Source of the DNA: Trichomonas vaginalis G3
Lineage: Eukaryota > Parabasalia > Trichomonadida > Trichomonadidae
DNA length: 64,000 bases
Assembly: GCF_026262505.1 (NCBI RefSeq)
Contig: NC_067206.1
Coordinates: forward strand, 38,453,660-38,517,659
Reading direction: 5' to 3'
A model generated the notes under the pieces. The model made no database searches and was not told where the DNA came from. It worked only from the letters and a program-made list of their open reading frames with translations. The translations under genes and the position numbers were made by a program. Within the stretch, counting starts at the first letter, position 1, and every line of letters begins with the position of its first letter. Positions 50,185 through 58,457 of the stretch are shown piece after piece.

Positions 50185-50300
50185 GACTACTTGTTTTAGG
50201 TTTTTTCCATTGTGTCATTTACTTATTTGACGTGGCAGAAAGATATAGAGAATATGAAGATGAACCAATGCCTGCAAATGTTCAGCATATGTACTCGTAA
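50169..50300 (+). CDS. Small single-span membrane protein, 43 aa
   Basis: MWFEIGLLVLGFFHCVIYLF and acidic tail ending HMYS; overlaps the methyltransferase stop by 16 bases. Same as 41991-42122. Confidence 0.6.
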   Translation: MWFEIGLLVLGFFHCVIYLFDVAERYREYEDEPMPANVQHMYS

Positions 50301-50306
50301 GAGATA

Positions 50307-50326
50307 TTTTTATCTAATATTAAATG
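50307..50326 (+). promoter_or_regulatory. Shared start motif TTTTTATCTAATATTAAATG
   Basis: TTTTTA, 11 nt, ATG in an AAATG context. Equivalent sites: 50688-50707, 54276-54295, 54698-54716, 54873-54891, 56264-56282, 23948-23966 and 40473-40494. It resembles the poxvirus late-promoter arrangement (T-run upstream of TAAATG), which is a comparison and not proof of shared machinery. Confidence 0.55.
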
Positions 50327-50686
50327 GACGCACAGAACTTAGCGAATGCACAGCAACCTGGACAACCAAACCCAGAGAATATTCCAAATGAAGTTAGAAT
50401 ACAAACTGCAATGGCAAACTATGGTCAAGTGCCAACAGATGTACAAATGCAAACTGCCATGTCAAATGACGCTGCGTTAGGCTTACCACCATGGTATGCA
50501 AATATGAGATGGAAAGAGTTTTATACAAACCCTGAAGTGGGATATAAACAACTCTATGCAGATGACGCGAACACAGGAGTTGACCCAGAGTATGTTTTCT
50601 ACCAGAGGAGAAATAGAATGTATGAGCTCCAGTTAAAGAATGCTATGGAACTCAACAGGAAACGTAAGAGACTAGGTGGACATTAG
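50324..50686 (+). CDS. Unrecognised 120-aa protein
   Basis: Identical in reading to 41605-41967: MDAQNLANAQQPGQPNPENI, two similar QTAM segments and a basic tail. Follows the shared start motif. Probably a minor virion component. Confidence 0.6.
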   Translation: MDAQNLANAQQPGQPNPENIPNEVRIQTAMANYGQVPTDVQMQTAMSNDAALGLPPWYANMRWKEFYTNPEVGYKQLYADDANTGVDPEYVFYQRRNRMYELQLKNAMELNRKRKRLGGH

Positions 50687-50704
50687 ATTTTTACATATAG
50701 TAAA

Positions 50705-50947
50705 ATGGGTTTCTTCAGTAGTATTGGAAACTTCTTTCGAAATGTTGGAAGAGGTATATGGAATGGAATAAAAACCGTAGGAAGAGGAATTTGGAACGGA
50801 GTCAAAAATATTGGTAAAAGAGTAGGTCAGTTCGTTGGTATTATACCTAAAGACCCTGAACCAGAAGAACAAGCTCCTGTTATACAACAGCCTGAACCTG
50901 CACCACAGTCAAGTTGGCAACCAAATCCAACACCTCAACCGTATTAA
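50705..50947 (+). CDS. Small amphipathic protein with Pro-rich tail, 80 aa
   Basis: Begins MGFFSSIGNFFRNVGRGIWN and repeats the module GRGIWNGIKTV / GRGIWNGVKNI / GKRVGQFVGII, giving a cationic Trp-containing amphipathic helix. The tail is Pro/Gln-rich (PEPEEQAPVIQQPEPAPQS). Likely a membrane-active virion protein by analogy with adenovirus protein VI; inference only. Confidence 0.55.
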   Translation: MGFFSSIGNFFRNVGRGIWNGIKTVGRGIWNGVKNIGKRVGQFVGIIPKDPEPEEQAPVIQQPEPAPQSSWQPNPTPQPY

Positions 50948-50949
50948 AA

Positions 50950-51797
50950 TTATATTTTTACCGTTCGATAGTAGTTGTATATGAAACTAAGTTCTAAGTA
51001 AAACGCGTGGTATAATGGAATTATTTCTCTTTCTTCCATCTGTAGTAAACCATACTTGAAAGTCTGAAATACTTCCACTTGGTGGTTCGTATAGCTTTGT
51101 AGGTTTTTCGTAAAAGTCATTTGCCAAGCATAAAAAAGAGTTTTGTGCACCAGAAAATGAAGCATGAACTATAATAGCATCTGAGTCGAAAACATCTTTA
51201 AATAAATATGGTTCATCTCTTGCATATCGACTGTAAATATTTGCTAAAGGAAGTTCGACTTTCTGATTTAACATTCTTTGCAAATAATACCATGACATTG
51301 CAGTGAATTCTGTATATATTTGTTCGTCTTTCTTTGGATTGTCTTCGTAGATTTGAAATGACACTTGTGAATTTTGTTTGTCATATACAATTCTCACATA
51401 AAGTGTGCTCTCGGTATTTGCATATTCATCAGCATATTTTGCATAACATGAATTTATTTTATCTTCTATATTTTTAACGCAGTCTGTAGAGAAGATGAAA
51501 GGTCAACTTGTATTAGCTCAATTTCTTCCCACATTTTTCGTTTCCCTTCAGATATATAATCTATATGAAACCTTACAATAAATGGAAAACTTTTATCTTC
51601 TACAGACACAAACTTCATTCTACGAAAGCCAATAGCTTTTGTGACAGATGGGTCTCTTAGCCATCTTAATGGGTAGTCAAAACGATAGCCTTCATGCTTT
51701 ACGGTCTCTGTCTCAAACTTTTGACCGACATTCGTAAAAAGTTCATCTAATGGTTTAGTTGTAGCAACTCTTGAATTTTCTTTTCTATTGAAAGCAT
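50950..51797 (-). pseudogene. Unrecognised protein divergent from the tail fibre (element 2)
   Basis: Counterpart of 40492-41340, nearly identical in DNA. Broken. Confidence 0.5.
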
Positions 51798-51815
51798 ATT
51801 TTATCTAGAATAAAA

Positions 51816-53321
51816 ATGTCGAAAGAAACAGCGTCTATGAGAGAAATACAACACAACCGACAACTCATTTTGCAAGCTCTAAATAAGAACACAACAAACT
51901 TTTCAAACTATTCTAAGATATCTGAGTCATTGAAAGAAGGAAACTTAAAACTGACGATAAACCCAATGACAGATGAGTTTCTGTTTCAAGACAGTAAGAA
52001 CCATACTGTCTGTGTAAATCCAACAAAAGGAACTTTAAACGAGAAGCCTATAAAAGAACTTCTTTTGAAAGCAGATGTTGACAACAAAGCTGACAAAGAG
52101 TATGTCATTGAAAAAGTTCAAGAAGAACATGACAGAGCAGATGCAACATATGCAACGAAAGAACATACTCATCCTGAACTAGCAGACAAAACATATGTTG
52201 ACAATAAAATGTCAAGTGAAGTGACAAGAGCTGACAAAGAATATTCTAAAAAGACTCATACACATACCATTGCAAATATTACAAACTTACAAGAAACCTT
52301 AAACAGGAAAAGTGACGTTGGACATACACATTCTATATCTGAAATAACAGACTTAAACGTTAGCCTTGAAAAGAAAGCTGACAAAACATATGTCAACAGT
52401 GAGTTAGAGGAGAAAGTAGATAAGGGACTTATGGCTAGTGTGTTAGTGAAGAAGGCAGATAAGGAATATGTGGATGAAAAAGATGAAGAAATTAAAAAAA
52501 TGGTTGAATGGTATAATGAACGGACATCGAAGATTTTAGAAGGTAAAGCCAATACAGGGTGGGTTTCAGGATGTTTAGACCTTAAAGCCGACAAAGAAAC
52601 TGTAGATATGTTGGCACAAACGGTTTCAAGTCATACCAGAGGTTTAATGGAAGATGGACAACAGTTGAAAGAGCTTGAGAAAGGTGTTACAGAGTTAAGG
52701 AATACAAAAGCAGACTCGACATGGATAAAAGGATATGTAGATGCAACAAAAGAACGTATTTTCGCATGGACAGAAGGAACATACCCACAAAAATATCATA
52801 GACATAGCATCTCTGACGTAAATGAACTTGAAGAAAAGTTATATAAAAAAGCAGACAAAACAGAGCTTCAAACATTAAAGACAGAAATACTTCAAACAAT
52901 ATATCCTATAGGTTCTATTTACACGTCAATGAACTCTACCAGACCAGAAGTAGTACTTGGTCTCGGAACTTGGACTCAAATAGTCGACAGGTTTTTGTAT
53001 TGTGCAAACTCTTCAAAGGAAACAGGTGGAAGTAAAACGATTTCAGGTGAAAACTTACCTGCACACAGTCATTACATAAATTTAACTACAGCTGAAGCAG
53101 GTTGGCATAAGCATAGATATTGGGATTGGACAGGAATGACAAAAGGTAAAGGATATGATGTTAAAGACGACGTTAAGTTTGCTATAAATTGTTACTGGAG
53201 TGACACTCAGGGAGAAGGAAACCATACACATTTCGTTTCAGGATATACGCAAACAACGGGACAAAGTAAAGACTACATGCCACCTTACATGACAGTTTAC
53301 GCATGGTATAGAATTGCTTAG
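51816..53321 (+). CDS. Phage-collar tail fibre (element 2), 501 aa
   Basis: An open frame starting MSKETASMREIQHNRQLILQ. Residues ~85-350 hold repeated shaft modules (KADKEYV, DKTYVDNK, KADKTYVN, KADKEYVDEK) with HTH/HTHS clips; residues ~365-501 are a phage collar/gp10-type tip (YPIGSIYTSMNSTRPEVVL, then LPAHSHYI, GNHTHFVSGYTQTTG, MPPYMTVYAWYRIA). HxH clusters coordinate metal in T4-type fibres. Probably a trimeric receptor-binding fibre on the capsid. Converges with the integrase with 4 bases of overlap. Its shaft shares the VSGCLDLKAD module with the element-3 fibre. Confidence 0.8.
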   Translation: MSKETASMREIQHNRQLILQALNKNTTNFSNYSKISESLKEGNLKLTINPMTDEFLFQDSKNHTVCVNPTKGTLNEKPIKELLLKADVDNKADKEYVIEKVQEEHDRADATYATKEHTHPELADKTYVDNKMSSEVTRADKEYSKKTHTHTIANITNLQETLNRKSDVGHTHSISEITDLNVSLEKKADKTYVNSELEEKVDKGLMASVLVKKADKEYVDEKDEEIKKMVEWYNERTSKILEGKANTGWVSGCLDLKADKETVDMLAQTVSSHTRGLMEDGQQLKELEKGVTELRNTKADSTWIKGYVDATKERIFAWTEGTYPQKYHRHSISDVNELEEKLYKKADKTELQTLKTEILQTIYPIGSIYTSMNSTRPEVVLGLGTWTQIVDRFLYCANSSKETGGSKTISGENLPAHSHYINLTTAEAGWHKHRYWDWTGMTKGKGYDVKDDVKFAINCYWSDTQGEGNHTHFVSGYTQTTGQSKDYMPPYMTVYAWYRIA

Positions 53322-54276
53322 TCGTCATTTTCAACTTCTTTAGCATATTCGTCAGGAGTTGTCTTATATTTGTTAGGAACTGTCTTTGAAAGTATACCAC
53401 CTTGAACTTTGACAAGTTTGAAACGAGGTCTGACAATAGTAGTTTTATCTTCTGCTTGCAGTCTGTACATTTTGCCATGTTTGCCTAAAACTTCATAATA
53501 TTCTCTTGTATACTTTCTTCTATTTTTACGAACACGAACGTGAGTACCTGTCGAGTTCCCATTGTTGTCATAGTCAATAGTATTTTCATATGGGTCGCGT
53601 TTAGGTATTTCTATTTTTACTTTGTCACCTTTCTTAAGTTTGAAGCCTGGCATTCTTTCTTGTTTGTCTCTTTTGACTAAACTATTAAATATATAGTCTT
53701 TCTCTAAGTCAGGGTTGTTTTTCATTTCTTCGGGGGAGTGGTTTCCCAAACCTTTTTGTTTACGGCTATTGTAAATATTTAAAACTTGTCTCATCTTTGC
53801 CATGGAGAAGTGTCTATACTTGTCGTCATATGACATTTCATTTGCTTCACCACCTTGTGGTTGGTTTAAGTCTCTTAAGATTTTTATACAACTGTCAATG
53901 ACACCAAGAGCAGAATGGTTTTGGTCGACAATGAAATATTGGTTTACATTTTTTGAACGCAGATAGTTTTTAATATCGTCTGATTTGAAAGAACTTTCAC
54001 AGTCAGATGTCAGTTTTGTTGGATGGTATTTGTCAACGAATATTGTCAAAGCAGTTTTCACATCTAAAATATTTTGGACTGTAATGGTATGGCTTCACAG
54101 TATCTTGTGTTTTGACCGACAAATATTAGCCAGTATGGTGGTCCATCTTCTCTATACCTCGGAATGTTTTCCAAGATATCCATAAACCAAGCATTTGGTG
54201 TTGAACTAAAGATTTTTATCATGAGTGCTTTCTTTGTCGCTTTAGAAACATAGGGGTCCTTGTTTGGATTCGTCAT
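53318..54276 (-). pseudogene. Retroviral-type (rve) integrase, element 2
   Basis: Counterpart of 38282-39242, with the same core and C-terminal region. It is divergent from the amphipathic protein gene, with starts 16 bp apart. Broken. Confidence 0.85.
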
Positions 54277-54292
54277 TTTTACCCTATAAGAA

Positions 54293-54694
54293 ATGGGTTT
54301 ATTTGGCGCATTAGCAGGAGTTGCATCCAGATTTTTGCCCGCAGTGGGAACAATAGCCAGAGGTGCATTTGGAATTGGAAGGAAGATTTTGAGTACATTA
54401 GGTATACTGAAAGAGAAAGCACAGCCTATTATACAAACTGTACAGAAAGGTTGGGAGGTAGCACGAGATGCAACAAATCTTATTCCAAATCCTGAAACAA
54501 GAGGAAAAGTTCAAGGATGGATGGACAATGTAGGAAGACAAGCAGGAAACTACTATAACAAAGCAAATGACTACTATAACCAAGCAGGGCACTATATGGA
54601 CCAAGGTGAAAGATTCTTTAACAGAGGATATAACCATGCACAACAGTGGGTAAACAACAACCAACCGCAACCGCCTCAAACGTGGGGAATGTAA
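54293..54694 (+). CDS. Amphipathic virion protein (protein VI-like?), 133 aa
   Basis: Nearly identical to 37864-38265: MGLFGALAGVASRFLPAVGT start, helical middle and Tyr/Asn/Pro-rich tail. Start motif TTTTTACCCTATAAGAAATG. Confidence 0.55.
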   Translation: MGLFGALAGVASRFLPAVGTIARGAFGIGRKILSTLGILKEKAQPIIQTVQKGWEVARDATNLIPNPETRGKVQGWMDNVGRQAGNYYNKANDYYNQAGHYMDQGERFFNRGYNHAQQWVNNNQPQPPQTWGM

Positions 54695-54713
54695 ATTTTT
54701 TTACTGAGATGAA

Positions 54714-54869
54714 ATGAACAATACAGCATTGAGACAAATGGGTTCAAGATGGCTTTGTCGGCTTCCAGCAGTTACACAACCACGTGTTTGTCAAGTTCTT
54801 CCTATACCTCAAGAAGTTTTAGACCGACTTAAAAAACCTAAACAACCAGTTGAAAACAAACCAAACTAA
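54714..54869 (+). CDS. Small Cys/Pro protein, 51 aa
   Basis: MNNTALRQMGSRWLCRLPAV, then VCQVLPIPQEVLDRL and a Pro/Lys tail. Counterpart 37692-37844. Preceded by TTTTTTTACTGAGATGAAATG. Function unknown. Confidence 0.6.
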   Translation: MNNTALRQMGSRWLCRLPAVTQPRVCQVLPIPQEVLDRLKKPKQPVENKPN

Positions 54870-54888
54870 AATTTTTTACTGAGATGAA

Positions 54889-55473
54889 ATGACCGAAGAA
54901 GTTGAAACGGTAGATTTGACACCACAAACAAAAAGTTCAGAACCATTGTCAAAACCTGTCAAAGAACTTACAGATGAAGAGAAAAATTCAATAATAGAAA
55001 GTGCCAGGTCTGGAAATACAAACCCTAACTATAAAGTCACTTTTCATAGAAATGGAACGGCTAGTATCTCAAAAAAGAAACAGACTCTCACAAATAAAAT
55101 ATTGAAGTCTGAAGGAGCTTTCGAGACAACAGATGGGAAAGTTTACTTCACTGACCAACAGTTCATTATAGAACATCTCATTGACTTAGAGTCGAAATAT
55201 TCTAAACTTTACAACAAACACAAAAAGTTGAAAGGAAAACAAAAACAGATGGCATATGATATTTATGAAGATGTTGACGACACAACTGTTCAAGCAAGTG
55301 AGGTAAAGTCAGGTGAACCAAAAAGTGACGAAAAACCGATAGAAGAAGGTGAGCCAAAAACTGAAGATAAACCAAAACCAAAGGTTAGTTTCCAAACTAA
55401 ACCAAGTCAACCTTCATTAGCTGGTATGGGTTGGCGTCAAAGACTTTTGGCAGCAGGCGGTTACGTAAAGTAA
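54889..55473 (+). CDS. Unrecognised 194-aa protein
   Basis: Acidic N-terminus (MTEEVETVDLTPQTKSSEPL), a globular middle with KVTFHRNGTASISKKKQTL and a coiled-coil (YSKLYNKHKKLKGKQKQM), then a Glu/Lys/Pro linker and a conserved C-terminal motif LAGMGWRQRLLAAGGYVK. Start context equals that of the preceding gene (TTTTTTACTGAGATGAAATG). It stands between virion-type genes and the variable cassette. No family recognised. Confidence 0.55.
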   Translation: MTEEVETVDLTPQTKSSEPLSKPVKELTDEEKNSIIESARSGNTNPNYKVTFHRNGTASISKKKQTLTNKILKSEGAFETTDGKVYFTDQQFIIEHLIDLESKYSKLYNKHKKLKGKQKQMAYDIYEDVDDTTVQASEVKSGEPKSDEKPIEEGEPKTEDKPKPKVSFQTKPSQPSLAGMGWRQRLLAAGGYVK

Positions 55474-55505
55474 AGAAAAAAAATATTTTTTTTATTTTTA
55501 TAAAA

Positions 55506-56223
55506 ATGCCCCCGCATAGAATGGACAGAAGGTCTGCTAGAATAAAAGCAGAGTTAGAAAGATATGGCTGGAGAGTTTCAAAGAAGTTTAAATATAGGAA
55601 GGGAAGACCCATAAAAGTCTATGACAAATTGTCTGGTCTGACCTACGAAATGGACTTGGAAACAGCGCGCGCAAACTATCCAAACAGACTAGAGAGGTTA
55701 GAAGAAGAACGTCTTATGGACATGCCTTTCAATGTTTCTGAACCGCAAGTTGAAGGACACGACGGCTTTGCCAGATTCTATTGGAAACATGACGAACAAT
55801 TGCATCCTTTGAGAAGGAAAAAAGGAAAAGGTGAAGACAAACATGCTCCCATGGAAAGAACAAGATATGCATATGAAAAGTACCGTGAAGTTAGAAGTCA
55901 AATTACATCTGGTCGAACCTTTACAGTAAACTTTGACGAAGGAAAGAACAAAGAAGGCTTCATGGGAGTACTTGCTGCATACAAGACGGAAATAAGAAAG
56001 GATACAATCTCAGACTAACCGTACAGATTTGGACGGTCACATTTACTATGCACATGGCAATGTCACAACAGCCGCACAACTTCTTGACGCTTTCAAGACT
56101 ACAAAGAGAGAACAAATGGTTGACTCCGACTCAGACATTTTGAATGCAATTGAAGGAATTGCAAGTGTAAAGTTTGAATGGTACCAACCTAACCCTCAAG
56201 CAGTCAGACAACATGTTTGTTAG
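55506..56223 (+). pseudogene. Variable-cassette gene(s) of element 2, unrecognised
   Basis: Follows the AT-rich start element also found before the HNH gene of element 1. Begins MPPHRMDRRSARIKAELERY, with basic and helical composition. The last part (56029-56223) reads DGHIYYAHGNVTTAAQLLDA and may belong to the same or another gene. No counterpart in element 1. Broken. Confidence 0.45.
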
Positions 56224-56279
56224 ATGAGAAATATGAAATGGCATACAATTTTAAAACAATATATTTTTACATATATTAA

Positions 56280-57140
56280 ATGTTTCAGGTTGAAAAACAA
56301 AGAACAAAAGTAGCAGATACAAAACCGTTAGACTATATCTTCACAAATGCCGGTAGGGCAATATCAGATGAAGAAATTTCATCCGGTGCTTACAAGTTTG
56401 ACTATCCAATTCGTTGGCTTCAAAGTCCTTCAGAAGCAAAGGCAATAGGATTTAGAAGAGTTTTGTTTTCAAAAAGAACTAACGCATTTATGTTCGCAGT
56501 ATATTTTCATGGGCAATATGAAGGTTCTGATGGTCTAATAGACAAATTTGACGAAATGAGAATCTTTACAGTTCGTTCAGACGAAAGTCTTGAGAAAACT
56601 CTAAATGACTTTCAAACTCAAATGAACAAATATTATTGGGAATTTCAAGAAAAATACGACTCTTTACTAAATGGAACATACTATCTGAAACTAGAATACA
56701 ACAAGATGAATTCCACCGTTTCATTTCAAAGGATTGAAATTAACCCTCCAAGAAGTACACAGTTTTTATTTTGGCAAGTAGACAAACGTTCTTGGGCACA
56801 ATTTCTTCGGTTACTAAACCAGAACGAACCATTACCACCTGACGGTCCGTTCTGGTTTATACGCCCACCAACAGATTTGACAGTTTATAGAAACGTGTTT
56901 GACCCTCAAAATGTCATGTGTCATGCAAGTTTTAGTTCAAGCAACAATAGTTTTCTTTGTATCGGTAAGGACTTTTATGACCTTACCTCTAAATTCTACG
57001 AACCACCTAGTAACAGTTTCTCTGACTTTCAAGTTTGGTTCACAACAAACGGTGTGCAGCATATTATACCATTGTACTATGACTTTTATCTCGAATTGTC
57101 TTTCATATATAACTACGGAAAAGTGCTGAAAAAGTATTGA
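56280..57140 (+). CDS. Unrecognised 286-aa protein, paralogue of 40492/50950
   Basis: An open frame starting MFQVEKQRTKVADTKPLDYI after TTTTTACATATATTAAATG. Shared with the fibre-adjacent genes: FDYPIRWLQSPSEAKAIGFR, CHASFSSSNNSFLC, and an end FYLELSFIYNY. Thus element 2 carries two divergent paralogues. A remnant of this gene's start persists in element 1 near 36300-36455. Possibly a jelly-roll vertex or fibre-anchoring protein; this is inference. Confidence 0.5.
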   Translation: MFQVEKQRTKVADTKPLDYIFTNAGRAISDEEISSGAYKFDYPIRWLQSPSEAKAIGFRRVLFSKRTNAFMFAVYFHGQYEGSDGLIDKFDEMRIFTVRSDESLEKTLNDFQTQMNKYYWEFQEKYDSLLNGTYYLKLEYNKMNSTVSFQRIEINPPRSTQFLFWQVDKRSWAQFLRLLNQNEPLPPDGPFWFIRPPTDLTVYRNVFDPQNVMCHASFSSSNNSFLCIGKDFYDLTSKFYEPPSNSFSDFQVWFTTNGVQHIIPLYYDFYLELSFIYNYGKVLKKY

Positions 57141-57434
57141 AAAATGAGTTTTTGGTTGAAAGAATACGGTGGAGCCAAAAGTGGCTCGACCTCAAAACAA
57201 GCATTTTGTGAAGAATATACCAACCCGCGGAATTCCGCGGGTTGCTTTTTATACAAAGTTCAACAGGTGAATTTTCATGAATTTCCTTAAGATAGAAAAA
57301 AAGTGAGTTAAAATGAGATGTTTACTGAGGGGGTCGACGGTTAAGCCACAAACGAATGTCCGACGGTTAAGCCACAAACGAATGTCCGACGTCCCACCAA
57401 AAAATATTTTTTTTATTTTTATTGTAAGAACAGT
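57141..57434. other. Intergenic: perfect GC palindrome and 26-bp repeats
   Basis: Contains a 24-bp perfect palindrome (arm CAACCCGCGGAA; 57223-57246) followed by CTTTTT, resembling a rho-independent terminator in form, and two copies of a repeat GACGGTTAAGCCACAAACGA with TGTCC (57334-57385). The iteron array present here in element 1 is missing. Confidence 0.6.
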
Positions 57435-58097
57435 ATGTCAGTCGAAGCAAAAACGTTCACGAAATCTAATGGCGAAACATTCACAAAAGGCACTTACAAC
57501 GGTATTGAAGTCTTACGTAGAGACAAGGATGGTTATATAAATGTAACAAATATGTGTCAGCAGTTTAGGAAAGACTTTAGAAAGTTGTTGGAAAATAAGT
57601 CCTGGGAAGAGTATTATACGGCATTTTGTGAAGAATATACCAACCGCCGGAATTCCGACGGTTGCTTTTTATACAAAGTTCATGCAGGAATTCCGGATGA
57701 AATCAAACAGGTTAGAGGAATGTATGTAGACCCAAGACTTGTAAACTATATAGCAATGTGGGCTTCACCAAAATATTGCATAGCAGTTGGAAAAATTCTG
57801 GACTCCATAGACAAGAAAGTTCATGAGAAGTTAGATGAAGAAGAAGAACTCGAAGATACAGTAGAAAATGCTAAACCTTTGTTCGAAGAAGAAGTTAGAA
57901 AAATGCATGAAAAACAAATAGAACATGAACGTGAGATATGTTCTGGTTATAGAGACTCGCCATACGAACTAGACCAATGGGAACAAGAAGATTTAAAGAG
58001 AGAATTTAGAGAATATGAACTCGCCAAGATAGCATTAGAAGCTGCAGAAGAGAGGTTAAAAGTTTGGGGTCGTTTTGTACAAAAATATTGTGAGTAA
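57435..58097 (+). CDS. KilA-N domain protein (element 2), 220 aa
   Basis: Starts MSVEAKTFTKSNGETFTKGT. Residues ~20-125 are the KilA-N domain (EVLRRDKDGYINVTNMCQQF, ending NYIAMWASPKYCIAVGKILD); residues ~130-220 are acidic and helical. KilA-N proteins bind DNA in phages and large DNA viruses. A GC-rich palindrome at about 57640-57664 lies inside the gene and codes TNRRNSDGC. Counterpart 34548-35174. Confidence 0.8.
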   Translation: MSVEAKTFTKSNGETFTKGTYNGIEVLRRDKDGYINVTNMCQQFRKDFRKLLENKSWEEYYTAFCEEYTNRRNSDGCFLYKVHAGIPDEIKQVRGMYVDPRLVNYIAMWASPKYCIAVGKILDSIDKKVHEKLDEEEELEDTVENAKPLFEEEVRKMHEKQIEHEREICSGYRDSPYELDQWEQEDLKREFREYELAKIALEAAEERLKVWGRFVQKYCE

Positions 58098-58457
58098 ATG
58101 AACCATTTATTTTTATTGAAATTTACACCAAAAATATATTTTAGGGTAGAAGGGTAGCTCTACCCTCTTTTCTACCCTCTTTTCTACCCTCTTGAATTTT
58201 CATGAATTTCATCGTAAATGTTTTGTCAAGACTTCTTCATAAATGTTTTGTCAAACATGAACGTAAATGTTTTGTCAAGACTTCTTCATCGTAATGAGTG
58301 TAAAGGACCCAAAAATATATTTTAGGGTAGAAGGGTAGCTCTACCCTCTTTTCTACCCTCTTTTCTACCCTCTTGAATTTTCATGAATTTTCCCGAAATA
58401 AAAAATAAAACTAACTTTATTTTATTTATTTTTTTTATTTTGTATAAAAAAATAAAA
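58098..58457. promoter_or_regulatory. Intergenic region with two GGGTAGAAGGGTAG-type palindromic repeats
   Basis: Repeats at about 58144-58195 and 58323-58375 surround degenerate 25-bp units, mirrored in element 1 at 34167-34547. Lies directly upstream of the KilA-N/GIY-YIG gene. Confidence 0.6.
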
